Shown: positions 42,671 to 51,413 of the stretch, piece after piece | Position numbering within the stretch: the stretch's first letter is position 1 | Layout: every line of letters begins with the position of its first letter | Source: Paracoccus zhejiangensis | Lineage (GTDB): Bacteria > Pseudomonadota > Alphaproteobacteria > Rhodobacterales > Rhodobacteraceae | Length of the DNA stretch: 64,000 nt | Assembly: GCF_002847445.1 (NCBI RefSeq) | Contig: NZ_CP025430.1 | Coordinates: 1,736,001-1,800,000, forward strand | Direction of reading: 5' to 3' | The notes under the pieces: model-generated | What the model was told of the DNA's origin: nothing | Seen by the model: only the letters and a program-made list of their open reading frames with translations | Databases searched by the model: none | Position numbers and translations under genes: made by a program

Positions 42671-43116
42671 GCGGTGGTGAACTTCATCCGCTCCATGGCG
42701 AAATGCGATGTGACGTTCTTCAGCACCACCGCATCGGTCAACCGCTTGTAAAGCCCGTCGAAGGCCGACATGTCCGAGATCGCGACGCGCAGCAGATAAT
42801 CCATCTCGCCGGCCATGCGATAGACCTCCATGATCTCCGGGATCGCAGCCACCGCGCGCCCGAAAGCCTCGCGCCACTCGGCCGAGTGGTCCGCCGCCTC
42901 GATGCCGACGAAAACCGTCAGCCCGAAGCCCAGCTTGGCCGGATCGGCCAGCGCCACCCGCCCGGTCAGGATGCCGGCGCTTTCCAGCTTCTGGATGCGC
43001 TTCCAGCAGGGCGTCTGCGACAGACCGGCCTTGTCGGCGATCTGGGCGATCGGCAGGGTGGCATCGTTCATCAGCTCGGTGACGATCTTGCGGTCGATCA
43101 GGTCCAGGTCTGTCAT
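42643..43116 (-). CDS. Lrp/AsnC family transcriptional regulator
   Basis: The protein has 157 residues from ATG 43116; the frame is open 72 bp further up but the family starts MTDLDLIDRKIV. An N-terminal HTH (LPIAQIADKAGLSQTPCWKRIQKLE) is followed by a RAM ligand domain (VFVGIEAADHSAEWREAF, EIMEVYRMAGEMDYLLRVAI). It is divergent from the sulfate importer and convergent with pta, so it might respond to an amino acid or sulfonate-related amine and control either side; which one is not shown. Confidence 0.9.
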   Translation of the reverse strand: MTDLDLIDRKIVTELMNDATLPIAQIADKAGLSQTPCWKRIQKLESAGILTGRVALADPAKLGFGLTVFVGIEAADHSAEWREAFGRAVAAIPEIMEVYRMAGEMDYLLRVAISDMSAFDGLYKRLTDAVVLKNVTSHFAMERMKFTTAYPVDTLNR

Positions 43117-43449
43117 CGCAGTCGCAGCCTTTCCGGGGCACTCGGTTGCGATGCAGAGGATGCACCATTCGAATAAAATGTCTATCAAATTTATCGTCTA
43201 TCTTGGCGTGCCCGAAGTTCGGCCTTGTTTCAACGCGATATTTTTGCGCATCGCCTGCCCGTCAATCGACCACCCGGCCCGTTCGATGGAGAAGGATCTT
43301 CTCTTTTCACGACCAAATTAGCCGTGAATTTTCTGTTGCAATACTCGACTTCTCCTGTCGTTATTACGGTGAATAGAGGCGGAGGACAGCAGACCTGCGC
43401 CGCACCCAACACCCGGCTGCACCCATCGCAGTCACCCAAGGAGAAGTTC
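43117..43449. other. 333-bp divergent intergenic region
   Basis: The AT-richer stretch between the Lrp gene and the ABC importer includes TTGCAA (43336-43341) with a poor -10 near 43360 and one inverted repeat listed separately. AT tracts near 43170-43195 would suit Lrp binding. No coding frame or RNA gene is seen. Confidence 0.5.
43306..43328. promoter_or_regulatory. inverted repeat TTCACG-N11-CGTGAA upstream of the ABC importer
   Basis: Perfect 6-bp arms lie about 120 bp before the binding-protein gene and next to a possible -35. It could be an operator for the Lrp protein or for a CysB-like regulator. Only the repeat itself is seen. Confidence 0.4.
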
Positions 43450-44532
43450 ATGTTCGTCACGCCCCCCCTTGCCGGCCCCCCCTCCGCGCAAGAGCCGATC
43501 GCCGCAGCCCGTCGCCTCACCGTCCTGACCGGCGGCAGCAGCCTGCGCGGCACCTTGTCGGCGCTGGCCCTCGCCCTGATCGGTCTCGGCGCTGCCCCCG
43601 CCCCGGTCCATGCTGAAACTCTGCTGAATGTCAGCTATGACCCGACCCGCGAGCTGTATCGCGAGTTCAACGAGGTCTTTGCGAAATGGTGGACCGATCA
43701 GGGCAACGAGGCGCCGACCATCGAGGCCAGCCATGGCGGCTCGGGCGCGCAGGCCCGCGCGGTGATCGACGGGCTGGATGCGCAGGTGGTGACGCTGGCC
43801 CTGGCCTCGGACATCGACAAGATCGCCGAGGCGGGCAAGCTGCCGGCGGACTGGCAATCGAAGCTGCCGCACAACTCGTCGCCCTATACCTCAACCATCG
43901 TTTTTCTGGTGCGCGAGGGTAATCCGAAGGGCCTCACCGACTGGGGCGATCTGGTCAACGAGGGCGTCGAGGTCATCACCCCCAATCCGAAAACCTCGGG
44001 CGGGGCGCGCTGGAACTATCTCGCGGCCTGGGCCTGGGCCGAGAAGAACGGGCAGGACCCGCAGGAGTTCGTCGGCAAACTGTTCAAGAACGTGCCGGTG
44101 CTGGACAGCGGCGCGCGCGGTTCGACCACGACCTTCGCGCAGCGTGGTATCGGTGACGTGCTGCTGGCCTGGGAGAACGAGGCCTATCTGGCGCTGAAGG
44201 AACTGGGCGAGGATCAGTTCGACATCATCGTGCCCTCGGTCAGCGTGCTGGCCGAGCCGCCGGTGGCGCTGGTGGAAGGCAACATCAAGAACGACGAGCA
44301 GCGCAAGCTGGCCGACGGCTATCTGAACTTCCTCTATTCGCCCGAGGGGCAGGCGCTGGCCTACAAGCATTTCTACCGGGCCTGGGACGATTCCGCCGCC
44401 AACCCCGAGGACGTGGCACGTTTCCCCAAGCTGGAACTGGTCGGCATCGACCATTTCGGCGGCTGGTCCAAGGCGCAGCCCGAGCATTTCGGTGACGGCG
44501 GCATCTTTGACCAGATCTATGTGCCGAAGTGA
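43450..44532 (+). CDS. sulfate/thiosulfate ABC transporter periplasmic binding protein
   Basis: The protein has 360 residues from ATG 43450 behind AAGGAGA. The N-terminus is long (about 55 residues) before the cleavage site [10 protein letters not shown]. The mature protein has sulfate-binding-protein landmarks: [67 protein letters not shown], and [14 protein letters not shown]. It binds sulfate or thiosulfate in the periplasm. It heads the operon with cysT, cysW and a cysA-like gene. The placement beside a sulfonate-degrading cluster that should make excess sulfate is curious. Confidence 0.9.
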   Translation: MFVTPPLAGPPSAQEPIAAARRLTVLTGGSSLRGTLSALALALIGLGAAPAPVHAETLLNVSYDPTRELYREFNEVFAKWWTDQGNEAPTIEASHGGSGAQARAVIDGLDAQVVTLALASDIDKIAEAGKLPADWQSKLPHNSSPYTSTIVFLVREGNPKGLTDWGDLVNEGVEVITPNPKTSGGARWNYLAAWAWAEKNGQDPQEFVGKLFKNVPVLDSGARGSTTTFAQRGIGDVLLAWENEAYLALKELGEDQFDIIVPSVSVLAEPPVALVEGNIKNDEQRKLADGYLNFLYSPEGQALAYKHFYRAWDDSAANPEDVARFPKLELVGIDHFGGWSKAQPEHFGDGGIFDQIYVPK

Positions 44533-44540
44533 GACCCGGG

Positions 44541-45377
44541 ATGCGCAGCCCCCTGATCCACCGCTCCCCCATGCCCGGCCTTGGCCTCAGCATGGGGATC
44601 ACCCTGATGATGCTGTCCCTGGTCGTGCTTCTGCCCATCGGCGCCCTTCTGCTGAAGGGCGCCGCCTTCGGCGCCGGCAATATCTGGGAGACGGTGAATC
44701 GCGAACGTATCTGGGCGGCGCTGTTCCTGTCCTTCCGGCTGTCCTTCTTCGCGGCGCTGTTCAATCTGGTCTTCGGCGTGATGCTGGCCTGGGTGCTGGT
44801 GCGCTATCGCTTTCCGGGCCGACGCATCCTCGACGCGGCGGTTGACCTGCCCTTCGCCCTGCCGACCGCCGTCGCCGGGATTGCCCTGACCGCGCTTTAC
44901 GCCCCGAACGGGCCTTTCGGTTCGCTGGCGGCAGCGGTCGGCTGGAAGATCGCCTATACGCAATGGGGCATCTTCATTGCGCTGATCTTCGTCGGCCTGC
45001 CCTTCGTCAGCCGCACGGTCCAGCCGGTGGTCGAAGAGATCGAGCGCGAGGTGGAAGAAGCCTCGGCCACGCTCGGCGCCAGCCGCTTCCACACCCTGCG
45101 CCGGGTGATCCTGCCGATGCTGATGCCCGCCGCGCTGACCGGCTTCGCGCTCTCACTGGCCCGCGCCGTGGGCGAATATGGCAGCGTCATCTTCATCGCC
45201 GGGAACATCCCGCTGAAGACCGAGATCGCGCCCCTGCTGATCGTCATCCAGCTTGAGGAATTCAACTATGACGCCGCCACGGCCATCGGCATCGCCATGC
45301 TGCTGATCAGCTTCGCGATCCTTCTGGTCATCAACCTCATCCAGGTCTGGAGCCGCCGGAGGATTGGCTATGTCTGA
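44541..45377 (+). CDS. cysT: sulfate ABC transporter permease CysT
   Basis: The protein has 278 residues from ATG 44541; GTG 44529 is an alternative overlapping the previous stop. About six membrane helices, and the permease coupling loop: EEASATLGASRFHTLRRVILP (EAA loop). MLAWVLVRYRFPGRRILDAA and LPFALPTAVAGIALTALYAP are typical of CysT. It overlaps cysW by 8 bp, with GGAGG within its own end serving cysW. It forms the channel with CysW for sulfate import powered by the CysA-like ATPase. Confidence 0.93.
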   Translation: MRSPLIHRSPMPGLGLSMGITLMMLSLVVLLPIGALLLKGAAFGAGNIWETVNRERIWAALFLSFRLSFFAALFNLVFGVMLAWVLVRYRFPGRRILDAAVDLPFALPTAVAGIALTALYAPNGPFGSLAAAVGWKIAYTQWGIFIALIFVGLPFVSRTVQPVVEEIEREVEEASATLGASRFHTLRRVILPMLMPAALTGFALSLARAVGEYGSVIFIAGNIPLKTEIAPLLIVIQLEEFNYDAATAIGIAMLLISFAILLVINLIQVWSRRRIGYV

Positions 45378-46233
45378 TGCAACCACGAGCAAGTTCCGTT
45401 CTGCCACCGAGGAAGCCCCGCTGGCCCGTTGGGCCCTGATCGGCCTTGCCGTGCTGGGCCTCGGCATCCTTGTTGCTGCGCCGCTGATCGCGGTCTTCGC
45501 CGAGGCGCTGGCGCAAGGATGGAAGGCCGCCATCGCAAGTCTTGGCAACCGCGATGCGCAATCGGCGATCCGGCTGACGCTGATGATCGCCGCCATCGCC
45601 GTGCCGTTGAACGCGGCCTTCGGAATCGCCGCTGCATGGTTCATCACCAAGTTCGATTTTCGTGGAAAAGCCTTCCTCATCACCTTGATCGATCTACCCT
45701 TTTCGGTCTCTCCGGTGGTCGCGGGCCTCTGCATCGTGCTGATGTTCGGGACCAACAGCCTGGTCGGCGGCTGGCTGGTCGCCAACGGCTATCCCATCGT
45801 CTTCGCCCTGCCCGGCATCGTGCTGGCGACCATGTTCATCACCTTCCCCTTCGTCGCCCGCGAGTTGATCCCGGTGATGATCGAACAGGGCCGCGCCGAA
45901 GAGGAAGCCGCGCTGACCCTTGGCGCCTCGGGCTGGCGGACCTTCTGGACCGTCACCCTGCCGAATATCCGGTGGGCGCTGCTTTACGGGGTGCTTCTGT
46001 GTAACGCCCGCGCCATGGGTGAGTTCGGCGCCGTCGCCGTCGTTTCGGGCAAGATCCGCGGCCAGACCGCGACCATGCCGATCACCATCGAGATGCTCTA
46101 CAACGAATATCTCTCGGTCGCGGCCTTCAGCATGGCCGCCGTCCTGACCCTTCTCGCCCTTGTCACCCTCTTGCTGAAAACCGCGCTGGAGATCCGCCAT
46201 GCCGATCAGCTTGCCTCAACCCGCCGTCACTAA
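45370..46233 (+). CDS. cysW: sulfate ABC transporter permease CysW
   Basis: The protein has 287 residues from ATG 45370 with GGAGG at 6 nt. Membrane helices: [57 protein letters not shown]. The EAA coupling loop is [22 protein letters not shown]. The helix [21 protein letters not shown] is a good CysW signature. Overlaps cysT; the following ATPase gene starts either inside its 3' end (ATG 46199) or 22 nt after it. Confidence 0.93.
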   Translation: MSDATTSKFRSATEEAPLARWALIGLAVLGLGILVAAPLIAVFAEALAQGWKAAIASLGNRDAQSAIRLTLMIAAIAVPLNAAFGIAAAWFITKFDFRGKAFLITLIDLPFSVSPVVAGLCIVLMFGTNSLVGGWLVANGYPIVFALPGIVLATMFITFPFVARELIPVMIEQGRAEEEAALTLGASGWRTFWTVTLPNIRWALLYGVLLCNARAMGEFGAVAVVSGKIRGQTATMPITIEMLYNEYLSVAAFSMAAVLTLLALVTLLLKTALEIRHADQLASTRRH

Positions 46234-46255
46234 GGACGCCATCAGGGACATCATC

Positions 46256-46975
46256 ATGGATATCGAAATCGACGAAATCTCGAAGGAGTTCGGCCGGTCG
46301 ACGGCGCTTCATCCGGTCTCGCTGGCCATCCCCTCGGGGGCGCTGGTGGCGCTGCTGGGGCCTTCGGGCTCGGGCAAGACCACGCTCTTGCGCATCCTCG
46401 GCGGGCTGGAATTTCCGACCTCGGGGCGGGTGCTGTTCAACGGGCAGGACGCCACCGGCCTGACCGTGCAGGACCGCCGCGCGGGCTTCGTGTTCCAGTC
46501 CTATGCGCTCTTCCGGCACATGACCGTGTTCGAGAACATCGCCTATGGCCTGAAGGCCCGCCCCCGCGCCAGCCGCCCGCCCAAGGCCGAGATCACCCGG
46601 CGGGTGACGAAGCTTCTGGACCTGATCCAGCTGCCGGAGATCGGCCACCGCTATCCCAGCCAACTGTCCGGTGGCCAGCGCCAGCGCGTCGCACTGGCCC
46701 GCGCGCTGGCGATCGAGCCGCGGATGCTGCTTCTGGATGAACCCTTCGGCGCCCTGGATGCCAAGGTCCGCAAGGAGCTGCGTCAGGGCCTGCGCGACAT
46801 TCATGACGAGACCGGACTGACCACGGTTTTCGTGACCCATGATCAGGAAGAGGCGATGGAACTGGCCGATCTCGTGGTGGTCATGTCGATGGGCCGGATC
46901 GAGCAGATCGGCAAGCCGCAGGACATTCGTGCCCGCCCGGCTTCGGCCTTCGTGCGGGACTTCGTCAGCGCGTGA
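46256..46975 (+). CDS. cysA: sulfate ABC transporter ATPase CysA, short form
   Basis: The protein has 239 residues from ATG 46256, which gives the usual CysA opening [16 protein letters not shown] 46199 with GGAG upstream is an alternative with 19 more residues. Walker [12 protein letters not shown], signature [15 protein letters not shown], Walker [13 protein letters not shown] and switch His in [15 protein letters not shown]. The chain stops at RDFVSA just after the nucleotide domain. Classical CysA has about 100 more residues with a TOBE domain that senses sulfate or binds regulators; that part is missing. A strong terminator follows, so no C-terminal piece lies downstream. Confidence 0.9.
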   Translation: MDIEIDEISKEFGRSTALHPVSLAIPSGALVALLGPSGSGKTTLLRILGGLEFPTSGRVLFNGQDATGLTVQDRRAGFVFQSYALFRHMTVFENIAYGLKARPRASRPPKAEITRRVTKLLDLIQLPEIGHRYPSQLSGGQRQRVALARALAIEPRMLLLDEPFGALDAKVRKELRQGLRDIHDETGLTTVFVTHDQEEAMELADLVVVMSMGRIEQIGKPQDIRARPASAFVRDFVSA

Positions 46976-47000
46976 CGAACGGAACGGGCCAGTCCTAACG

Positions 47001-47040
47001 CAGCGGCTGTGCCCTGCCCGAAGCACAGCCGCTGGCTTTT
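47001..47040 (+). terminator. intrinsic terminator after the sulfate importer operon
   Basis: A 12-bp perfect stem (CAGCGGCTGTGC / GCACAGCCGCTG) with a 10-nt loop, followed by GCTTTT. It lies 26 nt past the cysA stop, and is the clearest rho-independent terminator in the window. Confidence 0.88.
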
Positions 47041-47100
47041 GATGGATTTCTGTTGTTATCCTCGCGGGGTAGATCCAACGACCTGTTTAGCCATCACCCC

Positions 47101-47775
47101 ATGCCCGCACTTCGCGACGACATCTCGGACCTGATCGAAACCCTGCGCCCGCTGCTGAGGAAGGCTGCCGAGAAGGATGGCGGCCGCCTGCCGCCCGAGC
47201 GCAGCATGGCCGAACTGCTGGACGTGCCGCGCCGCCGACTGCGGCTGGCGCTGGACGAATTGCAGCATCAGGGCGCGGTCTTCCGCCGCCACGGTCAGGG
47301 CACCTTCGTCACCCCGGCCCCCCATCCCGACAAGGACCGTCATCGGCTGCTGGCCGGGCGGGTCAGCCTTGATCAGCTGATGGACGTGCGCCTGCAGCTT
47401 GAACCGCGTCTGGCGCAGCTGGCCGCGATCCATGCCGACCGTGACGACCTGGTGCAGCTCGAGGCGCTGATGCGCCGCACCCGCGAGGCGCGCGACCCGG
47501 CGGAGTATGACCGCGCCGACGAGGTGTTCCATTATCGCATCGCCGAACTGTCGCAGAACCCGCTGTTCCTCGAAATCTATGACCTCGTGCGGGGGATGCG
47601 CCGCGAGGCCGGCTGGCGCGAACGCCGGGTCAAGACCAACGTGCCCGAGATGATCGGCGAACTGGGCGCGCAGCACCAGAAGATCTTCGAGGCGATTGCC
47701 AGCAATGACCCCGACGCCGCCGGCGATGCGGTGCGCCGTCACATGATCTTCGTCGCCTCGGCCGTGGCGACCTGA
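47101..47775 (+). CDS. GntR family (FadR-type) transcriptional regulator
   Basis: The protein has 224 residues if it begins at ATG 47101; a longer frame from TTG 47053 adds 16 residues. The winged helix (LPPERSMAELLDVPRRRLRLALDEL, then HGQGTFVTP) is followed by an all-helical FCD ligand domain (LMDVRLQLEPRLAQLAAIHA, EVFHYRIAELSQNPLF, and QHQKIFEAIASNDPDAA) in which Asp/His positions can hold a metal. It stands alone after the terminator and is convergent with the LysR gene. The target is unknown; candidates are the sulfate importer or the polyamine genes. Confidence 0.9.
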   Translation: MPALRDDISDLIETLRPLLRKAAEKDGGRLPPERSMAELLDVPRRRLRLALDELQHQGAVFRRHGQGTFVTPAPHPDKDRHRLLAGRVSLDQLMDVRLQLEPRLAQLAAIHADRDDLVQLEALMRRTREARDPAEYDRADEVFHYRIAELSQNPLFLEIYDLVRGMRREAGWRERRVKTNVPEMIGELGAQHQKIFEAIASNDPDAAGDAVRRHMIFVASAVAT

Positions 47776-47781
47776 CGGGCC

Positions 47782-48717
47782 TCAGCCGCCGGCGCCGCGA
47801 AACTCGGCCAGGATCATGCCGTGCAGGATGCCGGCCCCGATGCCCAGAGGCCGCGCCTTGCGGTGGATCAGCGAGCAGCTGTTTACCATCCGGGCGCCAT
47901 CGACCGACAGTTCGCGGATATCGCCATTCGCCACCCATGTCCGGGCGAAGGCGAGGGGCATCAGCCCCAGGTAGCGCGAGGACAGGACCAGGAACATCCG
48001 TGCCAGGATGGTCGGCGCGCGCGCGGTGATCGACAGGCCACTGACAAAATCCGAATAACCCTCCTCCTGCGTCACCTCGGCCGCAACAAAGCCGTGTCCG
48101 CGCAGATCATCAGGCGACAGTCTCTCGCCGGCGCGGGCAAACAGCGGATGATCCCTGCCGCAGAAGATCCCCATGCGCTCGTCAAAGACCGGGACGGCGG
48201 CCAGCGCCTCGCTGTGCCGGCTCAGCGCGGTCAGGCCCAGGTCGGCCGAGCCTTCCAGCACCGCGGCACAGACATGATCGGGCGAGGTGGTGCGCAGGTT
48301 CAGCTTCACCCCGGGAAAGCGGTCGCTGATCCGGGCGATGGCGCGGGCCAAGGGATCGCCGAACTCGTACAGAAAGCTGTCATCGCAGAAGAACGAGATC
48401 TCGTCCTCCAGCTTCTGGGTGGCCGCGCCGATGAAATCGTTGAAGCGCCCGATCTCGTCCAGAAGCTGCAGGGCGGCGGAATGGACCATCTGCCCCTGCT
48501 CGGTCAGCCGGAAGCCCGAACGCCCGCGCTCGCAGAGCCGCATCGCCAGCCGTTCCTCCAGCCGCCCCAGCGTCAGGCTGATCGCCGACTTGCCCTTGCC
48601 GAGGCGCGCCTGCGCCGCGGTCAGCCCGCCCGCCTCGACGATCTCGACGAATTCGCGCAGGCTGGCGATGTCGGTGTTTGACAGATTGCCCCGAAAGGCC
48701 CGGCCAAGCGGCTGCAT
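47782..48717 (-). CDS. LysR family transcriptional regulator
   Basis: The protein has 311 residues. The N-terminal HTH covers ASLREFVEIVEAGGLTAAQARLGKGKSAISLTLGRLEERL; the effector domain begins at EDEISFFCDDSFLYEFGDP and shows LNLRTTSPDHVCAAVLEGSADLGLTAL typical of LysR. It is divergent from an aminotransferase/acetylpolyamine-deacetylase pair, and a palindrome lies between them, so it most likely controls that pair in response to an amine or its product. Stops are convergent with the GntR gene (6 bp apart). Confidence 0.92.
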   Translation of the reverse strand: MQPLGRAFRGNLSNTDIASLREFVEIVEAGGLTAAQARLGKGKSAISLTLGRLEERLAMRLCERGRSGFRLTEQGQMVHSAALQLLDEIGRFNDFIGAATQKLEDEISFFCDDSFLYEFGDPLARAIARISDRFPGVKLNLRTTSPDHVCAAVLEGSADLGLTALSRHSEALAAVPVFDERMGIFCGRDHPLFARAGERLSPDDLRGHGFVAAEVTQEEGYSDFVSGLSITARAPTILARMFLVLSSRYLGLMPLAFARTWVANGDIRELSVDGARMVNSCSLIHRKARPLGIGAGILHGMILAEFRGAGG

Positions 48718-48738
48718 CTGCGGCTTCCTTGCGCTTTG

Positions 48739-48756
48739 GTTTGAGAATCGTCAAAC
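48739..48756. promoter_or_regulatory. palindrome GTTTGA-N6-TCAAAC, probable LysR operator
   Basis: Perfect 6-bp arms lie 22 bp in front of the LysR start in the divergent region, with the T-N11-A-like symmetry LysR proteins favour. A nearby half site (CTTTGG / TTTGGT) flanks it on both sides. Confidence 0.6.
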
Positions 48757-48868
48757 TTTGGTCAAGCACAGAGATACCCACCCGCGCAAGCAGGGGCTTT
48801 ACCGGACTGCGACAGAATGGCACGCCGGAAACAGGTCTATCCCCCGAGACATGCTGAGGATGCTTGAG

Positions 48869-50239
48869 ATGAACGAGATGAACAATTTCGGCGACACCCC
48901 CGAAGCCCGTGACATCGCCCACCATTTCCACGGCTACACCAATGCCCGCCGGCATCAGGAAATCGGCCCGATGATCATCGAGCGCGGCGAGGGCATCCAT
49001 GTCTTCGACAATGCCGGCAAGCGTTACATCGAGGGCATGTCCGGGCTGTGGAGCGTGGGCGTCGGCTTCAACGAGCCGCGCCTGTTGAAGGCGCTCAGCG
49101 ATCAGGCGGCGAAGCTGCCTTATTATCACAATTTCGGCCACAAGAGCCACGGCCCCGCGATCGATCTGGCCGATCAGCTGGTCGAGATCGCGCCGGTGCC
49201 GATGAGCAAGGTGTTCTTCACCAATTCGGGTTCCGAGGCGAATGACACCGTCTTGAAGATGGTCTGGTATCGCGCCAATGCGCTTGGCAAGCCGGGCAAG
49301 CGCAAGGTCATCTCGCGCCATCGCGGCTATCACGGCGTCACCATTGCCGCGGCCAGCCTGACCGGCCTGCCCTATAACCACCGCTCCTTCGATCTGCCGC
49401 TGCCGGGCATCTTCCACACCATGGCACCGCATTACTGGAAGGACGGCCGCGACGGCGAAAGCGAGGAACAGTTCGCCACCCGCTGCGCCGAGGAACTCGA
49501 GGCGCTGATCCAGCGCGAGGGCGCCGATACCATCGCCGCCTTCTGGGCCGAGCCGGTGATGGGCGCGGGCGGTGTCGTGGTGCCGCCGAAGACCTATTTC
49601 GAGAAGATCCAGGCGGTGCTGGCGAAGCACGACATCCTCTTCGTCGCCGACGAGGTCATCTGCGGCTTTGGCCGGACCGGCGAGATGTTCGGCTCGACCA
49701 CCTATGACATCCGCCCCGACGTGATGGTGCTGTCCAAGCAGATCACCTCGAGCTACGTGCCCTTCTCGGCCATCGTGATGAATGATCGCTTCTTCGATCC
49801 CATCGCCGATGAAAGCAACAGCATCGGCACCTTCGGCCATGGCTATACCGGCGGCGGCCATCCCCTTGGTGCGGCGGTGGCGCTGGAAAACCTCGCTGTC
49901 ATCCGCGAGCGCGGGCTGGTCGAGAATGCCCGCGAGGTCGGCGCCCATCTGCGCGCCCGGCTGGCAACGCTGGCCGACAGCCCGCTGGTTGGCGAGGTGC
50001 GCGGCGTCGGCCTGATCGCGGCGATGGAACTGGTGAATGACAAAGCCACGAAATCGGTCACGACCGTCAGCCAGCTGGGCGGCATGATGAACGTGGCGAT
50101 GCAGCGGAACGGGCTGATCTCGCGCAACATGGGCGATACCGTGGCCTTCTGCCCGCCGCTGATCCTGACCAAGGCGCAGGCCGACGAGATCTTCGAGATC
50201 ACGGCCAAATCGCTGCGCGAGGTCGAAGCGGCAGTCTGA
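48869..50239 (+). CDS. class III (omega) aminotransferase, probably polyamine or beta-amino acid:pyruvate
   Basis: The protein has 456 residues from ATG 48869 (GAGGA upstream at 8 nt; ATG 48851 is also in frame). Fold-type I PLP enzyme: FTNSGSEANDTVLKMVWYRA (phosphate cup), RGYHGVTIAAASLTGLPYNH, FVADEVICGFGRTGEMFG, and PLP lysine Lys290 in LSKQITSSYVPFSAIV. Sequences of this group use pyruvate and act on putrescine, beta-alanine or taurine. Next to an acetylpolyamine deacetylase, putrescine or another diamine is the best guess. Taurine:pyruvate aminotransferase (Tpa) is another possibility, since a taurine cluster is 8 kb away. Confidence 0.85.
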   Translation: MNEMNNFGDTPEARDIAHHFHGYTNARRHQEIGPMIIERGEGIHVFDNAGKRYIEGMSGLWSVGVGFNEPRLLKALSDQAAKLPYYHNFGHKSHGPAIDLADQLVEIAPVPMSKVFFTNSGSEANDTVLKMVWYRANALGKPGKRKVISRHRGYHGVTIAAASLTGLPYNHRSFDLPLPGIFHTMAPHYWKDGRDGESEEQFATRCAEELEALIQREGADTIAAFWAEPVMGAGGVVVPPKTYFEKIQAVLAKHDILFVADEVICGFGRTGEMFGSTTYDIRPDVMVLSKQITSSYVPFSAIVMNDRFFDPIADESNSIGTFGHGYTGGGHPLGAAVALENLAVIRERGLVENAREVGAHLRARLATLADSPLVGEVRGVGLIAAMELVNDKATKSVTTVSQLGGMMNVAMQRNGLISRNMGDTVAFCPPLILTKAQADEIFEITAKSLREVEAAV

Positions 50240-50263
50240 CGCCGCAACCGGGAAAGGCCGCAG

Positions 50264-51313
50264 ATGCGCGCATTCTATCACCCCGATCAGGCGCTGCATG
50301 ATCCGCAGCAGTTCATGCGCTTCGGCCGCATCTCCAAGGCGACCGATGTGCCGGCGCGGACCAGCGAGCTCTTGAGGGCGCTGGACCGGCTGGGGGTGAT
50401 ACCGGAGGCGCCTCAGGATTACAGCCGCGCGCTCCTCGAGGCGGTTCATGCGCCGCATTATCTCGACTACCTGCAATCGGCCTATGCGCGCTGGACCGAC
50501 CTGCCCGATCACGGGCCGGAGGTATTGCCCAACACCTTCCCCTATTGGAGCGGTGATCCGGGGCGCGAGGCGCGGCCGCCCTGCCCGTCGGGCCACCTGC
50601 TGGCCCAGACCGGCTATTATCTGGGTGATCTGGCCGTGCCGGTCGGTCCGCAGACCTGGACTTCGGCGCTGCGATCCGCCCATACCGCCACGGCGGGCGC
50701 CGATGCGCTGATCCAGGGCGAGCGGCTGGCCTATGCGCTTTGCCGTCCGTCCGGGCATCATTGCCGCGCCGACCGGGCCTCGGGCTTCTGCTATCTGAAC
50801 AATGCGGCCATCGCCGCCGAACGCCTGCGCGGGGCCTTCGGCAAGGTCGCGGTTCTGGACATCGACGCCCATCACGGCGACGGCACGCAGGAGATCTTCT
50901 ATCGCCGGGGCGACGTGCTGACCGTCTCGACCCATGTCGATCCCGACCAGTATTACCCCTATTTCACCGGGCGCGGGAACGAGACCGGCCATGGCGCGGG
51001 CGCGGGCTTCAACCTGAACATCCCGCTGCCGCCCGCCAGTGGCGATGACGCCTTCCTTGCCGCCACGGCGCAGGGCGTCGAGGCCGTCCGGCGCTTTGGC
51101 GCAGAGGCGCTGGTCGTGGCGCTTGGCTATGACACCCATGTCGAGGACCCGCTGAGCATGGTCCATGTCACCACCCCCGCCTTCCGTGCGGCGGGCGAGA
51201 TCATCGGCAGCTTGGACATGCCGATCCTCGTGGTGCAGGAAGGCGGCTATCAGGTTTCGGTCATCGGCGATTGCCTTGAAGGTTTTCTGACTGGCGTGCA
51301 GGCGCAGGGCTGA
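50264..51313 (+). CDS. acetylpolyamine amidohydrolase (class II HDAC family)
   Basis: The protein has 349 residues, 24 nt after the aminotransferase. Zinc deacetylase motifs: RPSGHHCRADRASGFCYLNN (the two catalytic His), AVLDIDAHHGDGTQEIFY (Asp and His zinc ligands), DVLTVSTHVDPDQYYPYFTG and ALGYDTHVEDPLS (the third ligand Asp). It matches AphA-type enzymes that deacetylate acetylputrescine and acetylspermidine. The product amine would be the substrate of the aminotransferase. No start problem: ATG 50264 after GGGAAAGG. Confidence 0.9.
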   Translation: MRAFYHPDQALHDPQQFMRFGRISKATDVPARTSELLRALDRLGVIPEAPQDYSRALLEAVHAPHYLDYLQSAYARWTDLPDHGPEVLPNTFPYWSGDPGREARPPCPSGHLLAQTGYYLGDLAVPVGPQTWTSALRSAHTATAGADALIQGERLAYALCRPSGHHCRADRASGFCYLNNAAIAAERLRGAFGKVAVLDIDAHHGDGTQEIFYRRGDVLTVSTHVDPDQYYPYFTGRGNETGHGAGAGFNLNIPLPPASGDDAFLAATAQGVEAVRRFGAEALVVALGYDTHVEDPLSMVHVTTPAFRAAGEIIGSLDMPILVVQEGGYQVSVIGDCLEGFLTGVQAQG

Positions 51314-51370
51314 GGCGAACCACGAAAGCGTCATCGCCGCGACCGGAACGACTCGTTGCCGGATCGGAAT

Positions 51371-51385
51371 GTTCTGCTATTGTTC
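51371..51385 (+). promoter_or_regulatory. LexA box GTTC-N7-GTTC
   Basis: GTTC (51371-51374), seven bases, GTTC (51382-51385) is the alphaproteobacterial LexA operator. It lies 28 bp before ATG 51414 and controls the imuA-imuB-dnaE2 cassette. Confidence 0.9.
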
Positions 51386-51413
51386 CCATTCACCCTGTCA
51401 GAACCCGCCGCCC

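Noticed and set aside
51369-51413. Longer imuA with 15 extra residues
   Set aside because: The start codon lies inside the LexA box and has no family support.
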